Origin: Riemerella anatipestifer
GTDB taxonomy: Bacteria; Bacteroidota; Bacteroidia; Flavobacteriales; Weeksellaceae
DNA length: 64,000 nucleotides
NCBI RefSeq assembly: GCF_009670965.2
Contig: NZ_CP073239.1
Location: 310,001-374,000 of the forward strand
Reading direction: 5' to 3'
Shown: positions 9,397 to 18,710 of the stretch, in pieces
How positions within the stretch are numbered: the first letter of the stretch is position 1
How the letters are laid out: each line of letters opens with the position of its first letter
Notes under the pieces: model-generated
Databases searched by the model: none
The model's input: the letters and a program-made list of their open reading frames with translations, nothing else
Told to the model about the DNA's origin: nothing
Program-made: the position numbers and the translations under genes

Positions 9397-10005
9397 ATGA
9401 AAAATATAGCCATTATACTTTTTTTAGGTTTGACAACTCTAACACCAGCACAGTCTACCCAAGAAGAGACAAATACAACAAAGTCTAAATCTTTATATAT
9501 TAAAGGAAACGTCCTCACTCTACCGCTATCCATCCTCAATGGAGGACTAGAGTATCAATTAGCACCCAAGTACACTATACAGGGAGATATCCTTATTTCA
9601 CCTTGGAAATCTGCATTTGGCAATCATATGCAAATTTACATGGGACATTTGGAAGGTAGATATTATTTTAAGGAAGCATTTAATGGTTGGTATGTTGGAG
9701 CAAATGTTGGAGGCGGAGTTTTTGATATGACCAAATGGAATTACCTTGACACAAAAAAATATCAAAGAGGATTTAATTATATGATAGGTGCTGTAGTTGG
9801 ATACCAATACCAATGGAAAGATAAATGGAATATAGACTTTTTCTTAGGTGGAGGAACTTCACAGGGCTTTTATCACGGTTACGAACCAACAGAGGAACCA
9901 CCACATTTCTTGAAAAGATATGAGAGTCACTCTGGAAAATGGAATAAAAGTGGAGAATGGATTCCTTACAGAGGCGGTATTATGATTTCATACAAATTAA
10001 GATAA
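9397..10005 (+). CDS. exported DUF3575-like outer-membrane protein
   Basis: About 202 residues with a signal peptide (MKNIAIILFLGLTTLTPAQS). The mature part has alternating beta strands rich in Gly and aromatics (GWYVGANVGGGVF, YMIGAVVGYQYQW, WNIDFFLGGGTSQG) ending in a hydrophobic strand, as in small beta-barrel proteins of the DUF3575 type. No enzymatic motif is seen. The ATG at 9397 is chosen over a start 30 bases earlier because the signal peptide and the promoter point to it. Followed 4 bases later by a small membrane protein gene. Confidence 0.7.
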   Translation: MKNIAIILFLGLTTLTPAQSTQEETNTTKSKSLYIKGNVLTLPLSILNGGLEYQLAPKYTIQGDILISPWKSAFGNHMQIYMGHLEGRYYFKEAFNGWYVGANVGGGVFDMTKWNYLDTKKYQRGFNYMIGAVVGYQYQWKDKWNIDFFLGGGTSQGFYHGYEPTEEPPHFLKRYESHSGKWNKSGEWIPYRGGIMISYKLR

Positions 10006-10009
10006 AGAT

Positions 10010-10216
10010 ATGGATTTTAAAAACCCTAGATTTTACCTCATTGTTATCCTTACATTTATTGTTGTATTTTTAATGAACTACATAGGCAACTCTGATGCTC
10101 CAGACCAACTGGAAAGAGCTTTAATGAACGGAGTAGCTGGAGCAATAGGCATTAGCATAGGTCTGTGGATTTGGAACCGAAATAAAAACGACGACACTCA
10201 CCACAATTTTGATTAG
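10010..10216 (+). CDS. small membrane protein of unknown function
   Basis: A 68-residue protein with two predicted membrane segments (about 8-24, and 40-57 containing GVAGAIGISIGLWIW) and a short polar C-terminus. It lies 4 bases after the DUF3575-like gene, so the two are probably one transcript. No family is recognised. Confidence 0.6.
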   Translation: MDFKNPRFYLIVILTFIVVFLMNYIGNSDAPDQLERALMNGVAGAIGISIGLWIWNRNKNDDTHHNFD

Positions 10217-10269
10217 AAATTTAACAAAACTATGTAAGAATCCTATCAGATAAAACAGTGTTCGTACTT

Positions 10270-10626
10270 TTATTGTAGGGTTTTAATTTGCTCCTCACTC
10301 AAAATTTCAAATTCATAAAAAAATCCTGCTCCATATTTCCCTTCAAAATCTTTATAACCAGTAATTATTCCTTCTGGAGTTTCTTCTACTTGAATTATTA
10401 CAACCAACTCCCTTTGACCATGCTCAATATCATTCCAATACGCTAGCTTCGGTAATTCAATTTTATATGGTTTAATATTAATTGAACTTACATTTTCAAC
10501 AACAAATACTGCACTCCCATTTTCAACATCTTCTATTGTTGCAACTCTATTATTAGTTGAAGGTGTACTTCTCCAATTTTGTAAACTTAACAACTCTTTT
10601 TTTTCATTCTCTTTCGCTTTCTTCAT
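10270..10626 (-). CDS. hypothetical protein
   Basis: A 118-residue soluble acidic protein with a lysine-rich start (MKKAKENEKKELLSLQ) and no signal peptide. The rest looks like a small alpha/beta domain. No family is recognised. It sits 36 bases downstream of dnaE on the same strand and convergent to the tRNA-Phe islet. Codon usage resembles the neighbours, and a single full-length frame supports a real gene. Confidence 0.6.
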   Translation of the reverse strand: MKKAKENEKKELLSLQNWRSTPSTNNRVATIEDVENGSAVFVVENVSSINIKPYKIELPKLAYWNDIEHGQRELVVIIQVEETPEGIITGYKDFEGKYGAGFFYEFEILSEEQIKTLQ

Positions 10627-10662
10627 CTTCTATAAAATCGAATAAATGAATTAACTATCATT

Positions 10663-13600
10663 TTAATTAAGAAATATCTGATACTTATTATACTGCTGAA
10701 TTTTATACAAGAGTTCTGCACTTATGTTGATTTTCTTCTGTATTGATGGTAGTTCCAGCTCCGTTTCATCGTTAGGATTTTTAAGATAAAAACTTAACTT
10801 ATGCTCTCCCTGATGAGAGAGTAAATCGTTTTGGAAGAATTCAATATCCGCTCTTCTAATATCAGTAATATCCGCCACAATGGATAGTGATTTTGCATAT
10901 TTTTCAAAAGCATCTTTAAGGTCTATCACTTCATTTATATTCACAAAAACCCTACCGTCTTTGGAAATTACCATTTTTATCTTAATAATTACAAACCTTT
11001 GTAAAGCCAATTTTTCCCTAAGGCGCATATAATCTCTATCGCCTAAACGAAAACCATACGACCCACTATAATCTTCCAAGGTCAAAAATGCAATTTTTTC
11101 GCCACTATTTTTACCATCTCTTATGGTATATTCGGTAATTAGCCCTGCTACTGTATATTCTTTAGCCGCATCATTAATTTTCCTTAACTCTTTCCACGCC
11201 TCTTTTTCAGAGAATAAATTAGGATTTATGCTACTTGCAATACTATCTTTAAAGGCTTCTACTTCATCTAAGTTTAAAAAATTAAAACTGCCTTTAGGTT
11301 CTACATTCTTAACTTCCTCCTCCATTATTTCACCATCTTCACCTTCTACTAAATCTAAGTCTACCGCTAAATCTGGTTCATCTTCTGTATCTTCTATTAA
11401 CACCGATTCTTTCGGGATAGATTGCAACTCTTCTAAGATTTCATCTTTTTGAGACAAAACTTCCTTTTTACTCAACTCACCTTGTATAAAGCGAAACTGA
11501 TATTTATACTCATCTAAAGGGTGAGCCGATAGATAGAACCCAATAATTTCTTTCTCTTTATTGAGTTTATGCATATTTTGCCACTCCATAGCTGGTGCTA
11601 TTTTAGGCTGTTCTATTTGTATTTCTTCTGCGAAATCTGCAAAAAGAGAGTTTTCTACCTCATTTTTACTTTCTTGGAAACTTTGTCCATATCTAATGAG
11701 TTTCTCTATATTAGTTTTACCAGAGTTATCAATATCAAAATATTGTGCTCTATGGTAGGTATCCACCTCATCAAACGCTCCTGCCATTACCAAACTCTCC
11801 ACCACTCTTTTATTCACTTGTGACGGGGTTACTCTTTCAAAGAAGTCATAGATATTTTTAAATTTTCCTTTCGCTCTCTCTTGACTAATCGCTTCACTAG
11901 GACCTTCGCCAATACCCTTTATCGCCCCTAAACCAAACCTTATCTGTCCTTTATCATTCACCGAAAATTTATACTGACTTTCATTAACATCTGGTCCTAA
12001 AACATCTACACCCATAGCTCTACAATCTTCCATAAACATTGTGATTTGTGCCGTGTTGTTAATGTTATTACTCATCACACTCGCCATATACTCGGCTGGA
12101 TAATTTGCCTTTAAAAACGCCGTTTGATAAGCAATAAGTGCATAACAAGTAGAGTGAGATTTGTTAAATGCATATTCCGCAAACGCCTTCCAGTCGTTCC
12201 AGATTTTATTAAGTTTTTCTTCGTCTAGATTATTCTTTTTACCACCTTCTATAAACTTAGGGTACATCTTATTAAGAACATCTATCTGTTTTTTCCCCAT
12301 AGCCTTCCTCAAAGTATCTGCTTCACCTTTGGTAAAGTTTGCCAATTTTTGAGACAAAAGCATTACCTGCTCCTGATAAACAGTAATTCCGTAAGTTTCT
12401 TTAAGGTATTCTTCGGTCTCTGGGAGGTCGTAAATAATTTCTTCAACCCCGTGTTTACGATTGATAAAGTTAGGAATATACTTAATTGGACCTGGACGAT
12501 ACAAGGCATTCATCGCAATTAAATCCGCAAAAACGGTAGGCTTTAACTCCCTCATATATTTCTGCATACCAGGGCTTTCGTATTGGAAAATCCCTATGGT
12601 TCTTCCCTCTTTAAAAAGTTGATAGGTCTTAGCATCATCTAAAGAAATTTCATCTGGATTGATGTCTATACCGTGCCTTTCTTTTACGAGTTTAAGCGCA
12701 TCTTTAATGATAGTTAAAGTCCTCAGCCCTAAAAAGTCCATTTTTAAAAGCCCCGCACTTTCTGCCACCGAGTTATCAAACTGAGAGACCAAAATATCGG
12801 CATCTTTAGCCGCTATCGAGATAGGCACCAAATTAGAAATATCTTCAGGTGTAATAATCACTCCACAAGCGTGGATTCCTGTATTTCTAATGCAACCTTC
12901 CATTTTTTTCGCCGAATCTAACACGGGGAAACGCTGGTCGTTAGGATTGTCTAAAACCGCCTTCATTTCATCAACCAAAACTTTATCTTCATCTTTAAGT
13001 TTATCGTATTTAGACAAAGCCTTAGCAATGTTCATTCCTGGTACAGAAGGCACAAGTTTCGCAATATTATTGGTTTCTGGAATAGGAACATCTAGCACCC
13101 TACCCGCATCTTTAATTGCCGATTTACCTCCCAAAACAGAGTAGGTAATAATCTGTGCTACATTAGATTTACCGTATTTATCAATAACCCATTTAATGAT
13201 TCTATCCCTTCCTTCATCATCAAAATCAATATCAATATCGGGCATTGAAATTCTTTCAGGATTTAAAAAACGCTCAAAAAGGAGGTCATATTTTATAGGG
13301 TCTACATTGGTAATCCCAATACAATAAGCCACCGCCGAACCCGCCGCCGAACCCCTACCAGGACCTACCCATACCCCCATCTTTCTAGCTTCGTTACAAA
13401 AATCTTGAACAATCAAGAAATACCCTGGATAGCCTGTATTAGCAATAATTTCTAGCTCAAAATCTAGCCTTTCTCTTATATCATCAGTAATTTCATCATA
13501 ACGCTTCTTAGCTCCTTCATAGGTAAGGTGTCGCAGATAGGCATTTTCTCCCCTTTTGCCACCGTCTTTCAAATCTTCCTCAGATTGAAACTCTTCTGGA

Positions 13601-15315
13601 ATATCAAATTTAGGCAACAAAACATCTCTTTTAAGAGTATAAGGTTCAAATTTTGACAACAATTCTGTATAAGCCTCAAAAGCGTCTGGATACTGTCTAA
13701 AGCACTGCTTAAGTTCCTCTGCATCTTTGATGTAAAACTCTTGAGACCTCAATCCTTTTCTCTTGCCAAAGCCTTTCCCTACTGGTGTGGATAGCTTTTC
13801 GCCATCTTTGATACAACTTACAATATCTTGAATATTAGCATCAGATTTATCAGTATAAAAAGTTTCATTTTGGGCTAAAATTTTCACATTGTATCTATCT
13901 GCAAAATCTAGCAAAACCTCATTCAAATGCTCCTCTTCTTGCAAACCGTGATTTTGAAGCTGAACATAGAAATCCCCACCGAAAGTTTCCTTCCACCACT
14001 TAAATCGTTCTTCTCCTTTTTGCTCACCAAAATTCAAAATAGCATCTGGAATATCTCCATAAATACCCGATGTTACCGCAATAACATCTTCTTTGTACTG
14101 TGCCACCATCTCCCTAGATACCCTAGGTACACCAAAATAAAAACCATTAACATATCCTAAACTAGACAACTTCGCTAAATTTTTATAACCATTAAAGTTT
14201 TTAGCGAGAAGTACAACATTAGTTCTTCTGTCAGGGTCGTCTTTGGTAAATTGTTTTTGCTCTGGACGGTCAGAAATATAAAATTCGCAGCCCAATACCG
14301 CCATAAGTTCTTTAGATTCTGGGGCATTTTCATTGAAATCTACACCTTCTTCTTCCGCTTTTTGTTTATTTACTAAATATTCTTGATGAGTTTTTTTAAC
14401 GCCAGAATTGTATTTTTCTACATCAGAAACGAATTTGAAAGCCCCCATCATATTGCCTAAATCTACCATACCAACAGCAGGAAACTGATTATTTTTAGCC
14501 TTATCAATCAAATCTCCTATGGAAGTGGTAGACTGTAAAGATGAAAAGATACTATGATTATGAAAATTGAAATAATCACCGAGTTCAATCTCACTAATAT
14601 CGCCAAAATCGGTTCTTTTTTTCTTTTTATTAAAGTCCTCTACTTGCCTCCTGATAACAATCGCAAACGGACGAATAGGACTCGGGTGGTTTTCTTGATA
14701 AACCTTAAGCTGCTCTTCCGAAATTTTAAGCGTTTCCGCAGGAATAATCCCAACACGCATCATTTCAAAAAAGACTTGTGCCGTGGCATTTACATCGGCA
14801 GCAGCATTGTGAGCTTCATCAAATTTTTCACCATAGAGTTTTTCGTAAAGCTCTTCCAATTTAGGCGGTTTATACTTTCCGTTCCTACCTCCTCCAAGCT
14901 GACAGTAGTCTGTCCCAAGTGCCATAGTATCGGCAGATGGAATTTTTTCTAACACATTTTCTATAGACTTTCTATAAAATTCCGCCCCTACAATATTATA
15001 ATCAAACTCAATATTGTGTCCAGCGACTATCTTTGTTTTTTTTAGGACTTCTCTAAACTCTTCTAAAACTTCCACCAAATCTCGCCCTTGCTCGTGAGCC
15101 ATTTTAGTAGAAATCCCGTGTATCCTAGTAGCATTGAACGGAATATCATAACCCTCTGGCTTGATGATATAATCTTGATTTTCTACTAAATTACCCTCTT
15201 CATCGTGCAGCTGCCAAGCAATCTGCACCATTCTCGGCCAGTTATCCGAATCTGATAATGGAGCATTAAAATTCTTTGGTAATCCCGTAGTTTCCGTGTC
15301 AAAAATAAGATACAT
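10663..15315 (-). CDS. dnaE: DNA polymerase III alpha subunit with N-terminal DnaQ-type exonuclease
   Basis: The replicative polymerase, 1550 residues, about 350-400 longer than a standard DnaE. Residues 1-190 are a DEDDh 3'-5' exonuclease: FDTETTG (5-11), AGHNIEFD (about 97), DEAHNAAADVNA (about 165). A PHP domain follows (YFNFHNHSIFSS), in which the usual TDHG is changed to VDLG, suggesting a damaged metal site. The polymerase core has VGPGRGSAAGSAVAYC and the catalytic PDIDIDFDD. An acidic linker (about 1295-1330) precedes the OB-fold region. The fused exonuclease likely supplies proofreading in cis. Single gene; the hypothetical gene downstream may be co-transcribed. Confidence 0.95.
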   Translation of the reverse strand: MYLIFDTETTGLPKNFNAPLSDSDNWPRMVQIAWQLHDEEGNLVENQDYIIKPEGYDIPFNATRIHGISTKMAHEQGRDLVEVLEEFREVLKKTKIVAGHNIEFDYNIVGAEFYRKSIENVLEKIPSADTMALGTDYCQLGGGRNGKYKPPKLEELYEKLYGEKFDEAHNAAADVNATAQVFFEMMRVGIIPAETLKISEEQLKVYQENHPSPIRPFAIVIRRQVEDFNKKKKRTDFGDISEIELGDYFNFHNHSIFSSLQSTTSIGDLIDKAKNNQFPAVGMVDLGNMMGAFKFVSDVEKYNSGVKKTHQEYLVNKQKAEEEGVDFNENAPESKELMAVLGCEFYISDRPEQKQFTKDDPDRRTNVVLLAKNFNGYKNLAKLSSLGYVNGFYFGVPRVSREMVAQYKEDVIAVTSGIYGDIPDAILNFGEQKGEERFKWWKETFGGDFYVQLQNHGLQEEEHLNEVLLDFADRYNVKILAQNETFYTDKSDANIQDIVSCIKDGEKLSTPVGKGFGKRKGLRSQEFYIKDAEELKQCFRQYPDAFEAYTELLSKFEPYTLKRDVLLPKFDIPEEFQSEEDLKDGGKRGENAYLRHLTYEGAKKRYDEITDDIRERLDFELEIIANTGYPGYFLIVQDFCNEARKMGVWVGPGRGSAAGSAVAYCIGITNVDPIKYDLLFERFLNPERISMPDIDIDFDDEGRDRIIKWVIDKYGKSNVAQIITYSVLGGKSAIKDAGRVLDVPIPETNNIAKLVPSVPGMNIAKALSKYDKLKDEDKVLVDEMKAVLDNPNDQRFPVLDSAKKMEGCIRNTGIHACGVIITPEDISNLVPISIAAKDADILVSQFDNSVAESAGLLKMDFLGLRTLTIIKDALKLVKERHGIDINPDEISLDDAKTYQLFKEGRTIGIFQYESPGMQKYMRELKPTVFADLIAMNALYRPGPIKYIPNFINRKHGVEEIIYDLPETEEYLKETYGITVYQEQVMLLSQKLANFTKGEADTLRKAMGKKQIDVLNKMYPKFIEGGKKNNLDEEKLNKIWNDWKAFAEYAFNKSHSTCYALIAYQTAFLKANYPAEYMASVMSNNINNTAQITMFMEDCRAMGVDVLGPDVNESQYKFSVNDKGQIRFGLGAIKGIGEGPSEAISQERAKGKFKNIYDFFERVTPSQVNKRVVESLVMAGAFDEVDTYHRAQYFDIDNSGKTNIEKLIRYGQSFQESKNEVENSLFADFAEEIQIEQPKIAPAMEWQNMHKLNKEKEIIGFYLSAHPLDEYKYQFRFIQGELSKKEVLSQKDEILEELQSIPKESVLIEDTEDEPDLAVDLDLVEGEDGEIMEEEVKNVEPKGSFNFLNLDEVEAFKDSIASSINPNLFSEKEAWKELRKINDAAKEYTVAGLITEYTIRDGKNSGEKIAFLTLEDYSGSYGFRLGDRDYMRLREKLALQRFVIIKIKMVISKDGRVFVNINEVIDLKDAFEKYAKSLSIVADITDIRRADIEFFQNDLLSHQGEHKLSFYLKNPNDETELELPSIQKKINISAELLYKIQQYNKYQIFLN

Positions 15316-15427
15316 ATACCTTTGTTTTTAGAGCGTAAAAATAGAGAAAATAAAATAAAAATAGAGTATAGAATTTAGGGCTGAAAAGGGTTTTTAAAAA
15401 CTAAAAAGACACTACTGCAAATACTTG

Positions 15428-15458
15428 TTGTGGGATACAAAAAAAAATACTAAATTTG
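15428..15458 (+). promoter_or_regulatory. promoter of rpsO
   Basis: TTG at 15428-15430 and TAAATTTG at 15451-15458 with a 20-base spacer; the start codon follows 36 bases later. Confidence 0.7.
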
Positions 15459-15494
15459 CAACCTCATACATAATAATCATTAAATAATATTGGA

Positions 15495-15764
15495 ATGTAT
15501 TTAACTAAAGAAAAAAAGGCAGAAATCTTCGCAAAGCACGGAAAATCTGCACAGGACACAGGTAGTACAGAAGGGCAAATCGCTCTTTTCACTTACAGAA
15601 TTAACCACCTATCTCAGCACTTAAAGTCTAATCACAAGGACTTCGCTACTGAGAAATCACTTGTTAAGATGGTAGGTAAAAGAAAGAGATTATTAGATTA
15701 TCTTAAAAACAAAGATATCGAAAGATATAGAGCAATTATTGCTGAACTAGGATTAAGAAAATAA
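15495..15764 (+). CDS. rpsO: 30S ribosomal protein S15
   Basis: An 89-residue protein, the standard length for S15, with the conserved TGSTEGQIALFTYRI, HLKSNHKD and RKRLLDYLK blocks. It binds 16S rRNA in the central domain of the small subunit. Own promoter and own terminator. The order rpsO-pnp is conserved widely in bacteria. Confidence 0.98.
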   Translation: MYLTKEKKAEIFAKHGKSAQDTGSTEGQIALFTYRINHLSQHLKSNHKDFATEKSLVKMVGKRKRLLDYLKNKDIERYRAIIAELGLRK

Positions 15765-15784
15765 TCAGTCCAAAAAGACATCAG

Positions 15785-15816
15785 AAGCAACTCTTATTTG
15801 AGTTGCTTTTGTTTTT
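15785..15816 (+). terminator. terminator of rpsO
   Basis: AAGCAACTC, loop TTATTT, GAGTTGCTT followed by a T-rich tail. Confidence 0.85.
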
Positions 15817-15882
15817 TAATATAACTAAGAAAGTTCTAAGAACTTGTTTAAAGTTTATTAATCTTAGTCTATAAAAAAGTAT

Positions 15883-15890
15883 TAACTTTG
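15883..15890 (+). promoter_or_regulatory. -7 promoter element of pnp
   Basis: TAACTTTG matches TAnnTTTG, about 100 bases before the pnp start. It lies after the rpsO terminator, so pnp has its own transcript. Confidence 0.6.
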
Positions 15891-15950
15891 CAAACAAGAC
15901 AGTTAAAAGAATATTAACCATATCTGCCTAAAGAAGTAACGCAGATAAAC

Positions 15951-15970
15951 ATTGGAGATAACGCTCCAAT
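15951..15970 (+). promoter_or_regulatory. hairpin in the pnp 5' leader
   Basis: ATTGGAG, loop ATAACG, CTCCAAT: a perfect 7-bp stem between the pnp promoter and the ATG at 15991, ending 20 bases before the start codon. There is no T-run, so it is not a terminator. By position it could be an autoregulatory structure like the pnp leader of enterobacteria, but that is inference. Confidence 0.5.
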
Positions 15971-15990
15971 ACATTAACATTTTAATTTTT

Positions 15991-18126
15991 ATGAATGCAC
16001 CACAAGCAATCACCGAAACCATTCTGCTGAAAGACGGCAGAGAAATCACTATTGAAACAGGTAAATTAGCTAAACAAGCTGATGGAGCCGTAGTTGTAAA
16101 AATGGGAGGCACTATGCTACTAGCAACAGTAGTAGCCGCTAAAGAAGCTAACCCTGGTGTAGATTTCTTGCCTCTTACCGTAGATTATAGAGAAAAATTT
16201 GGAGCTGCAGGAAGAATCCCAGGTAACTTTTTCAGAAGAGAAGCAAAACCTTCTGATGATGAAGTTCTTACAATGCGTCTAGTAGACAGGGTTATCAGAC
16301 CATTATTCCCTAGCGATTTCCATGCGGAAGTTCAAGTAATGATTTCTCTTATCTCTTACGACGAAAAAGTAATGCCAGACTCATTAGCTGGTCTTGCTGC
16401 ATCAGCCGCTATTGCGATTACAGATATTCCTTTCAACGGACCATTTTCGGAAGTTAGAGTCATCAAAAAAGACGGCGTTCTTAGCATCAATCCTAGTTGG
16501 GAAACTCTACAAAGTGGCGTGGAACTAGATATTATGGTAGGAGCTACTAAAGACTCTATCGTAATGGTAGAAGGTGAGATGGACGAAATTACCGAGCAGG
16601 AAATGCTAGAAGCTATTACTTTTGCTCATCAAGAAATTAAAACACAAGTAGAAGCTCAAGAAAGATTGGCTCAAAAAGTGGGTAAAGCCTTCCCAAAAAG
16701 AGAATATTGCCACGAAACCCACGATGAAGAATTAAAAAAACAAATCTGGGATTATGCTTACCAAAAGTATTACGACATCGCTAAAAACCCTAGTGCAAAA
16801 GAAGAAAGAGGAGAGAAATTCTCGGCAGTAGTAGAGGAATTTTTAGCACAATATACAGAAGAAGAATTAGAAGAAAAAGCAGATTTAGCTAAAGTTTACT
16901 TCCACGATGTACAAAAAGAAGCTGTACGCCAACTTATCTTGAACGAAAATATCCGTTTAGATGGAAGAAACAACCAACAAATTCGTCCTATTTGGAGTGA
17001 AGTAGATTATCTTCCTGCCGCACACGGTTCTTCTGTATTTACTAGAGGCGAAACTCAATCGCTTACTACGGTTACTTTAGGCTCTCTTATGGACGCTAAC
17101 AGAATTGACAGCGTTATCACTCAACACGACGAAAGATTTTATCTACACTATAACTTCCCACCATTTTCAACAGGTGAAGCTAGACCACTTAGAGGTACTT
17201 CTAGAAGAGAAGTTGGACACGGTAACTTGGCTCAAAGAGCTTTAAAAGTGATGATTCCAGAGGAAACGCCATATACTATTCGTATTGTTTCGGACATTTT
17301 AGAATCTAATGGTTCGTCTTCTATGGCTACGGTATGTGCTGGTACACTAGCGCTTATGGATGCAGGTATCCCGATGAGAAAACCTGTTTCTGGTATCGCT
17401 ATGGGGCTTATTACCGATAAAGAGTCTGGAAAATGGACGGTACTATCTGACATCTTAGGCGACGAAGACCATCTAGGAGATATGGACTTTAAAGTAACTG
17501 GTACAGAAAACGGTATCACAGCTTGTCAAATGGACATTAAAATCCAAGGGCTTACAATGGATATTATGGAGCAGGCTCTAATGCAGGCTAAAAACGGAAG
17601 ACTTCATATCCTTGGGGAAATGCTTAAAACAATTTCTGAACCTAGAGCAGATGTTAAGCCTCACGCACCTAAGATGGTAATGATGGAAATCCCTAAAGAC
17701 TTCATTGGTGCTGTAATAGGACCTGGTGGTAAGGTAATCCAGCAGATGCAAAAAGAAACAGGCACTGTAATTACCATAGAGGAAAAGGGTGAAATAGGCT
17801 ACATAGAAATATCTGGAACTGATAGAGAAAAGATAAATGCAGCTATCGCTCAAATCAACGAAATCACTTTCATTCCAATAGTTGGAGAAGTTTACCAGGG
17901 TAAAGTAGTAAAAGTGATGGACTTTGGTGCTTTCGTTCAGCTAGCTAAAGGTACAGAGGGACTTTTACACATTTCGGAGATTGATTGGAAGAGAACCGAC
18001 AAAGTACCTTACAAAGAAGGAGATGTGGTAGAAGTGAAATTTATGGGATACGATGACCGTAAGAAAATGAAACTTTCTAGAAAAGTACTCCTCCCAAAAC
18101 CTCCAAGAGAAGAGAAATCTAAATAA
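15991..18126 (+). CDS. pnp: polynucleotide phosphorylase
   Basis: Phosphorolytic 3'-5' exoribonuclease of mRNA decay, about 711 residues. Two RNase PH-like halves are visible (the first from [18 protein letters not shown], the second from [14 protein letters not shown] and FTRGETQSL), then a KH domain ([15 protein letters not shown]) and an S1 domain ([18 protein letters not shown]). The ATG at 15991 (MNAPQAITE) is preferred to an in-frame start at 15952, because 15952 would place coding sequence across the leader hairpin and adds a tail not typical of the family. Own promoter and terminator. Confidence 0.96.
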   Translation: MNAPQAITETILLKDGREITIETGKLAKQADGAVVVKMGGTMLLATVVAAKEANPGVDFLPLTVDYREKFGAAGRIPGNFFRREAKPSDDEVLTMRLVDRVIRPLFPSDFHAEVQVMISLISYDEKVMPDSLAGLAASAAIAITDIPFNGPFSEVRVIKKDGVLSINPSWETLQSGVELDIMVGATKDSIVMVEGEMDEITEQEMLEAITFAHQEIKTQVEAQERLAQKVGKAFPKREYCHETHDEELKKQIWDYAYQKYYDIAKNPSAKEERGEKFSAVVEEFLAQYTEEELEEKADLAKVYFHDVQKEAVRQLILNENIRLDGRNNQQIRPIWSEVDYLPAAHGSSVFTRGETQSLTTVTLGSLMDANRIDSVITQHDERFYLHYNFPPFSTGEARPLRGTSRREVGHGNLAQRALKVMIPEETPYTIRIVSDILESNGSSSMATVCAGTLALMDAGIPMRKPVSGIAMGLITDKESGKWTVLSDILGDEDHLGDMDFKVTGTENGITACQMDIKIQGLTMDIMEQALMQAKNGRLHILGEMLKTISEPRADVKPHAPKMVMMEIPKDFIGAVIGPGGKVIQQMQKETGTVITIEEKGEIGYIEISGTDREKINAAIAQINEITFIPIVGEVYQGKVVKVMDFGAFVQLAKGTEGLLHISEIDWKRTDKVPYKEGDVVEVKFMGYDDRKKMKLSRKVLLPKPPREEKSK

Positions 18127-18145
18127 TAATAATACATCTATACTG

Positions 18146-18174
18146 AACGGCTGCTCTAGAGTAGCCGTTTTTTC
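18146..18174 (+). terminator. terminator of pnp
   Basis: AACGGCT and AGCCGTT flank a short inner palindrome around CTCTAGAG, followed by a run of T. Confidence 0.8.
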
Positions 18175-18217
18175 GTTAGAAAAAAGTTACCTCAAGAGTA
18201 TTTTTAGAATAAATCAT

Positions 18218-18488
18218 CTTGTTTTAGCTTTCTCACAAGTAGTATTTAGTTCTCGCAAGGTTGTTTTAACTTTCCCTCTATTGTGGTTTAGGACAATTTG
18301 TCTTGTTTTAACTTTCTCACAAGTGGTATTTAGTTCTCGCAAGGTTGTTTTAACTTTCCCTCTATTGTGGTTTAGGACAATTTGTCTTGTTTTAACTTTC
18401 TCACAAGTGGTATTTAGTTCTCGCAAGGTTGTTTTAACTTTCCCGCCATTGTGGTTTAGGACAATCTGTCTTGTTTTAACTTTCTCAC
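18218..18488 (+). repeat. 84-bp tandem repeat array, about 3.2 copies
   Basis: Copies begin at 18218, 18302, 18386 and 18470, an exact 84-base period; the last copy is partial. Each unit consists of two diverged 42-base halves that both open with TTGTTTTAACTTTC. Most differences fall in the outer copies. Because 84 is a multiple of three, long frames stay open on both strands, but neither looks like a real protein. The array lies in a 584-base gene-free gap between pnp and the nucleoid-associated protein gene; the rest of that gap holds the pnp terminator and a promoter. Confidence 0.93.
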
Positions 18489-18684
18489 CAAGAGATTTTA
18501 ATATAAATAAAGCCGATTTTAATTGATACAGGCTTATTTAGCGGTACAAAAGAGCATTGGGTTTTACCAAAACCATCTTAAAATAAGTCATTAGTAGGGA
18601 AATATTATGCCTATATCTCAATCTCATTAAAGTTAAACTATTTTAAAATAAGCAATGGGCTGAGAAACTCTAATTCTATAAGTG

Positions 18685-18692
18685 TATATTTG
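18685..18692 (+). promoter_or_regulatory. -7 promoter element of the nucleoid-associated protein gene
   Basis: TATATTTG matches TAnnTTTG, 18 bases before the start codon. Confidence 0.6.
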
Positions 18693-18710
18693 CATTAAAA
18701 ATTAGAGCGA

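Noticed and set aside
9263..10626. Integrated element at tRNA-Phe
   Set aside because: No integrase, no repeated tRNA 3' end and no clear compositional break were seen.
18218..18488. Possible CRISPR array
   Set aside because: The repeats are contiguous with no unique spacers, the unit is 84 bases long, and no cas gene is in the window.
18214..18526. Open reading frames on both strands through the 84-bp repeats (about 70-80 residues)
   Set aside because: They result from the repeat period being a multiple of three; the translations are themselves repetitive and no promoter or start context supports them.
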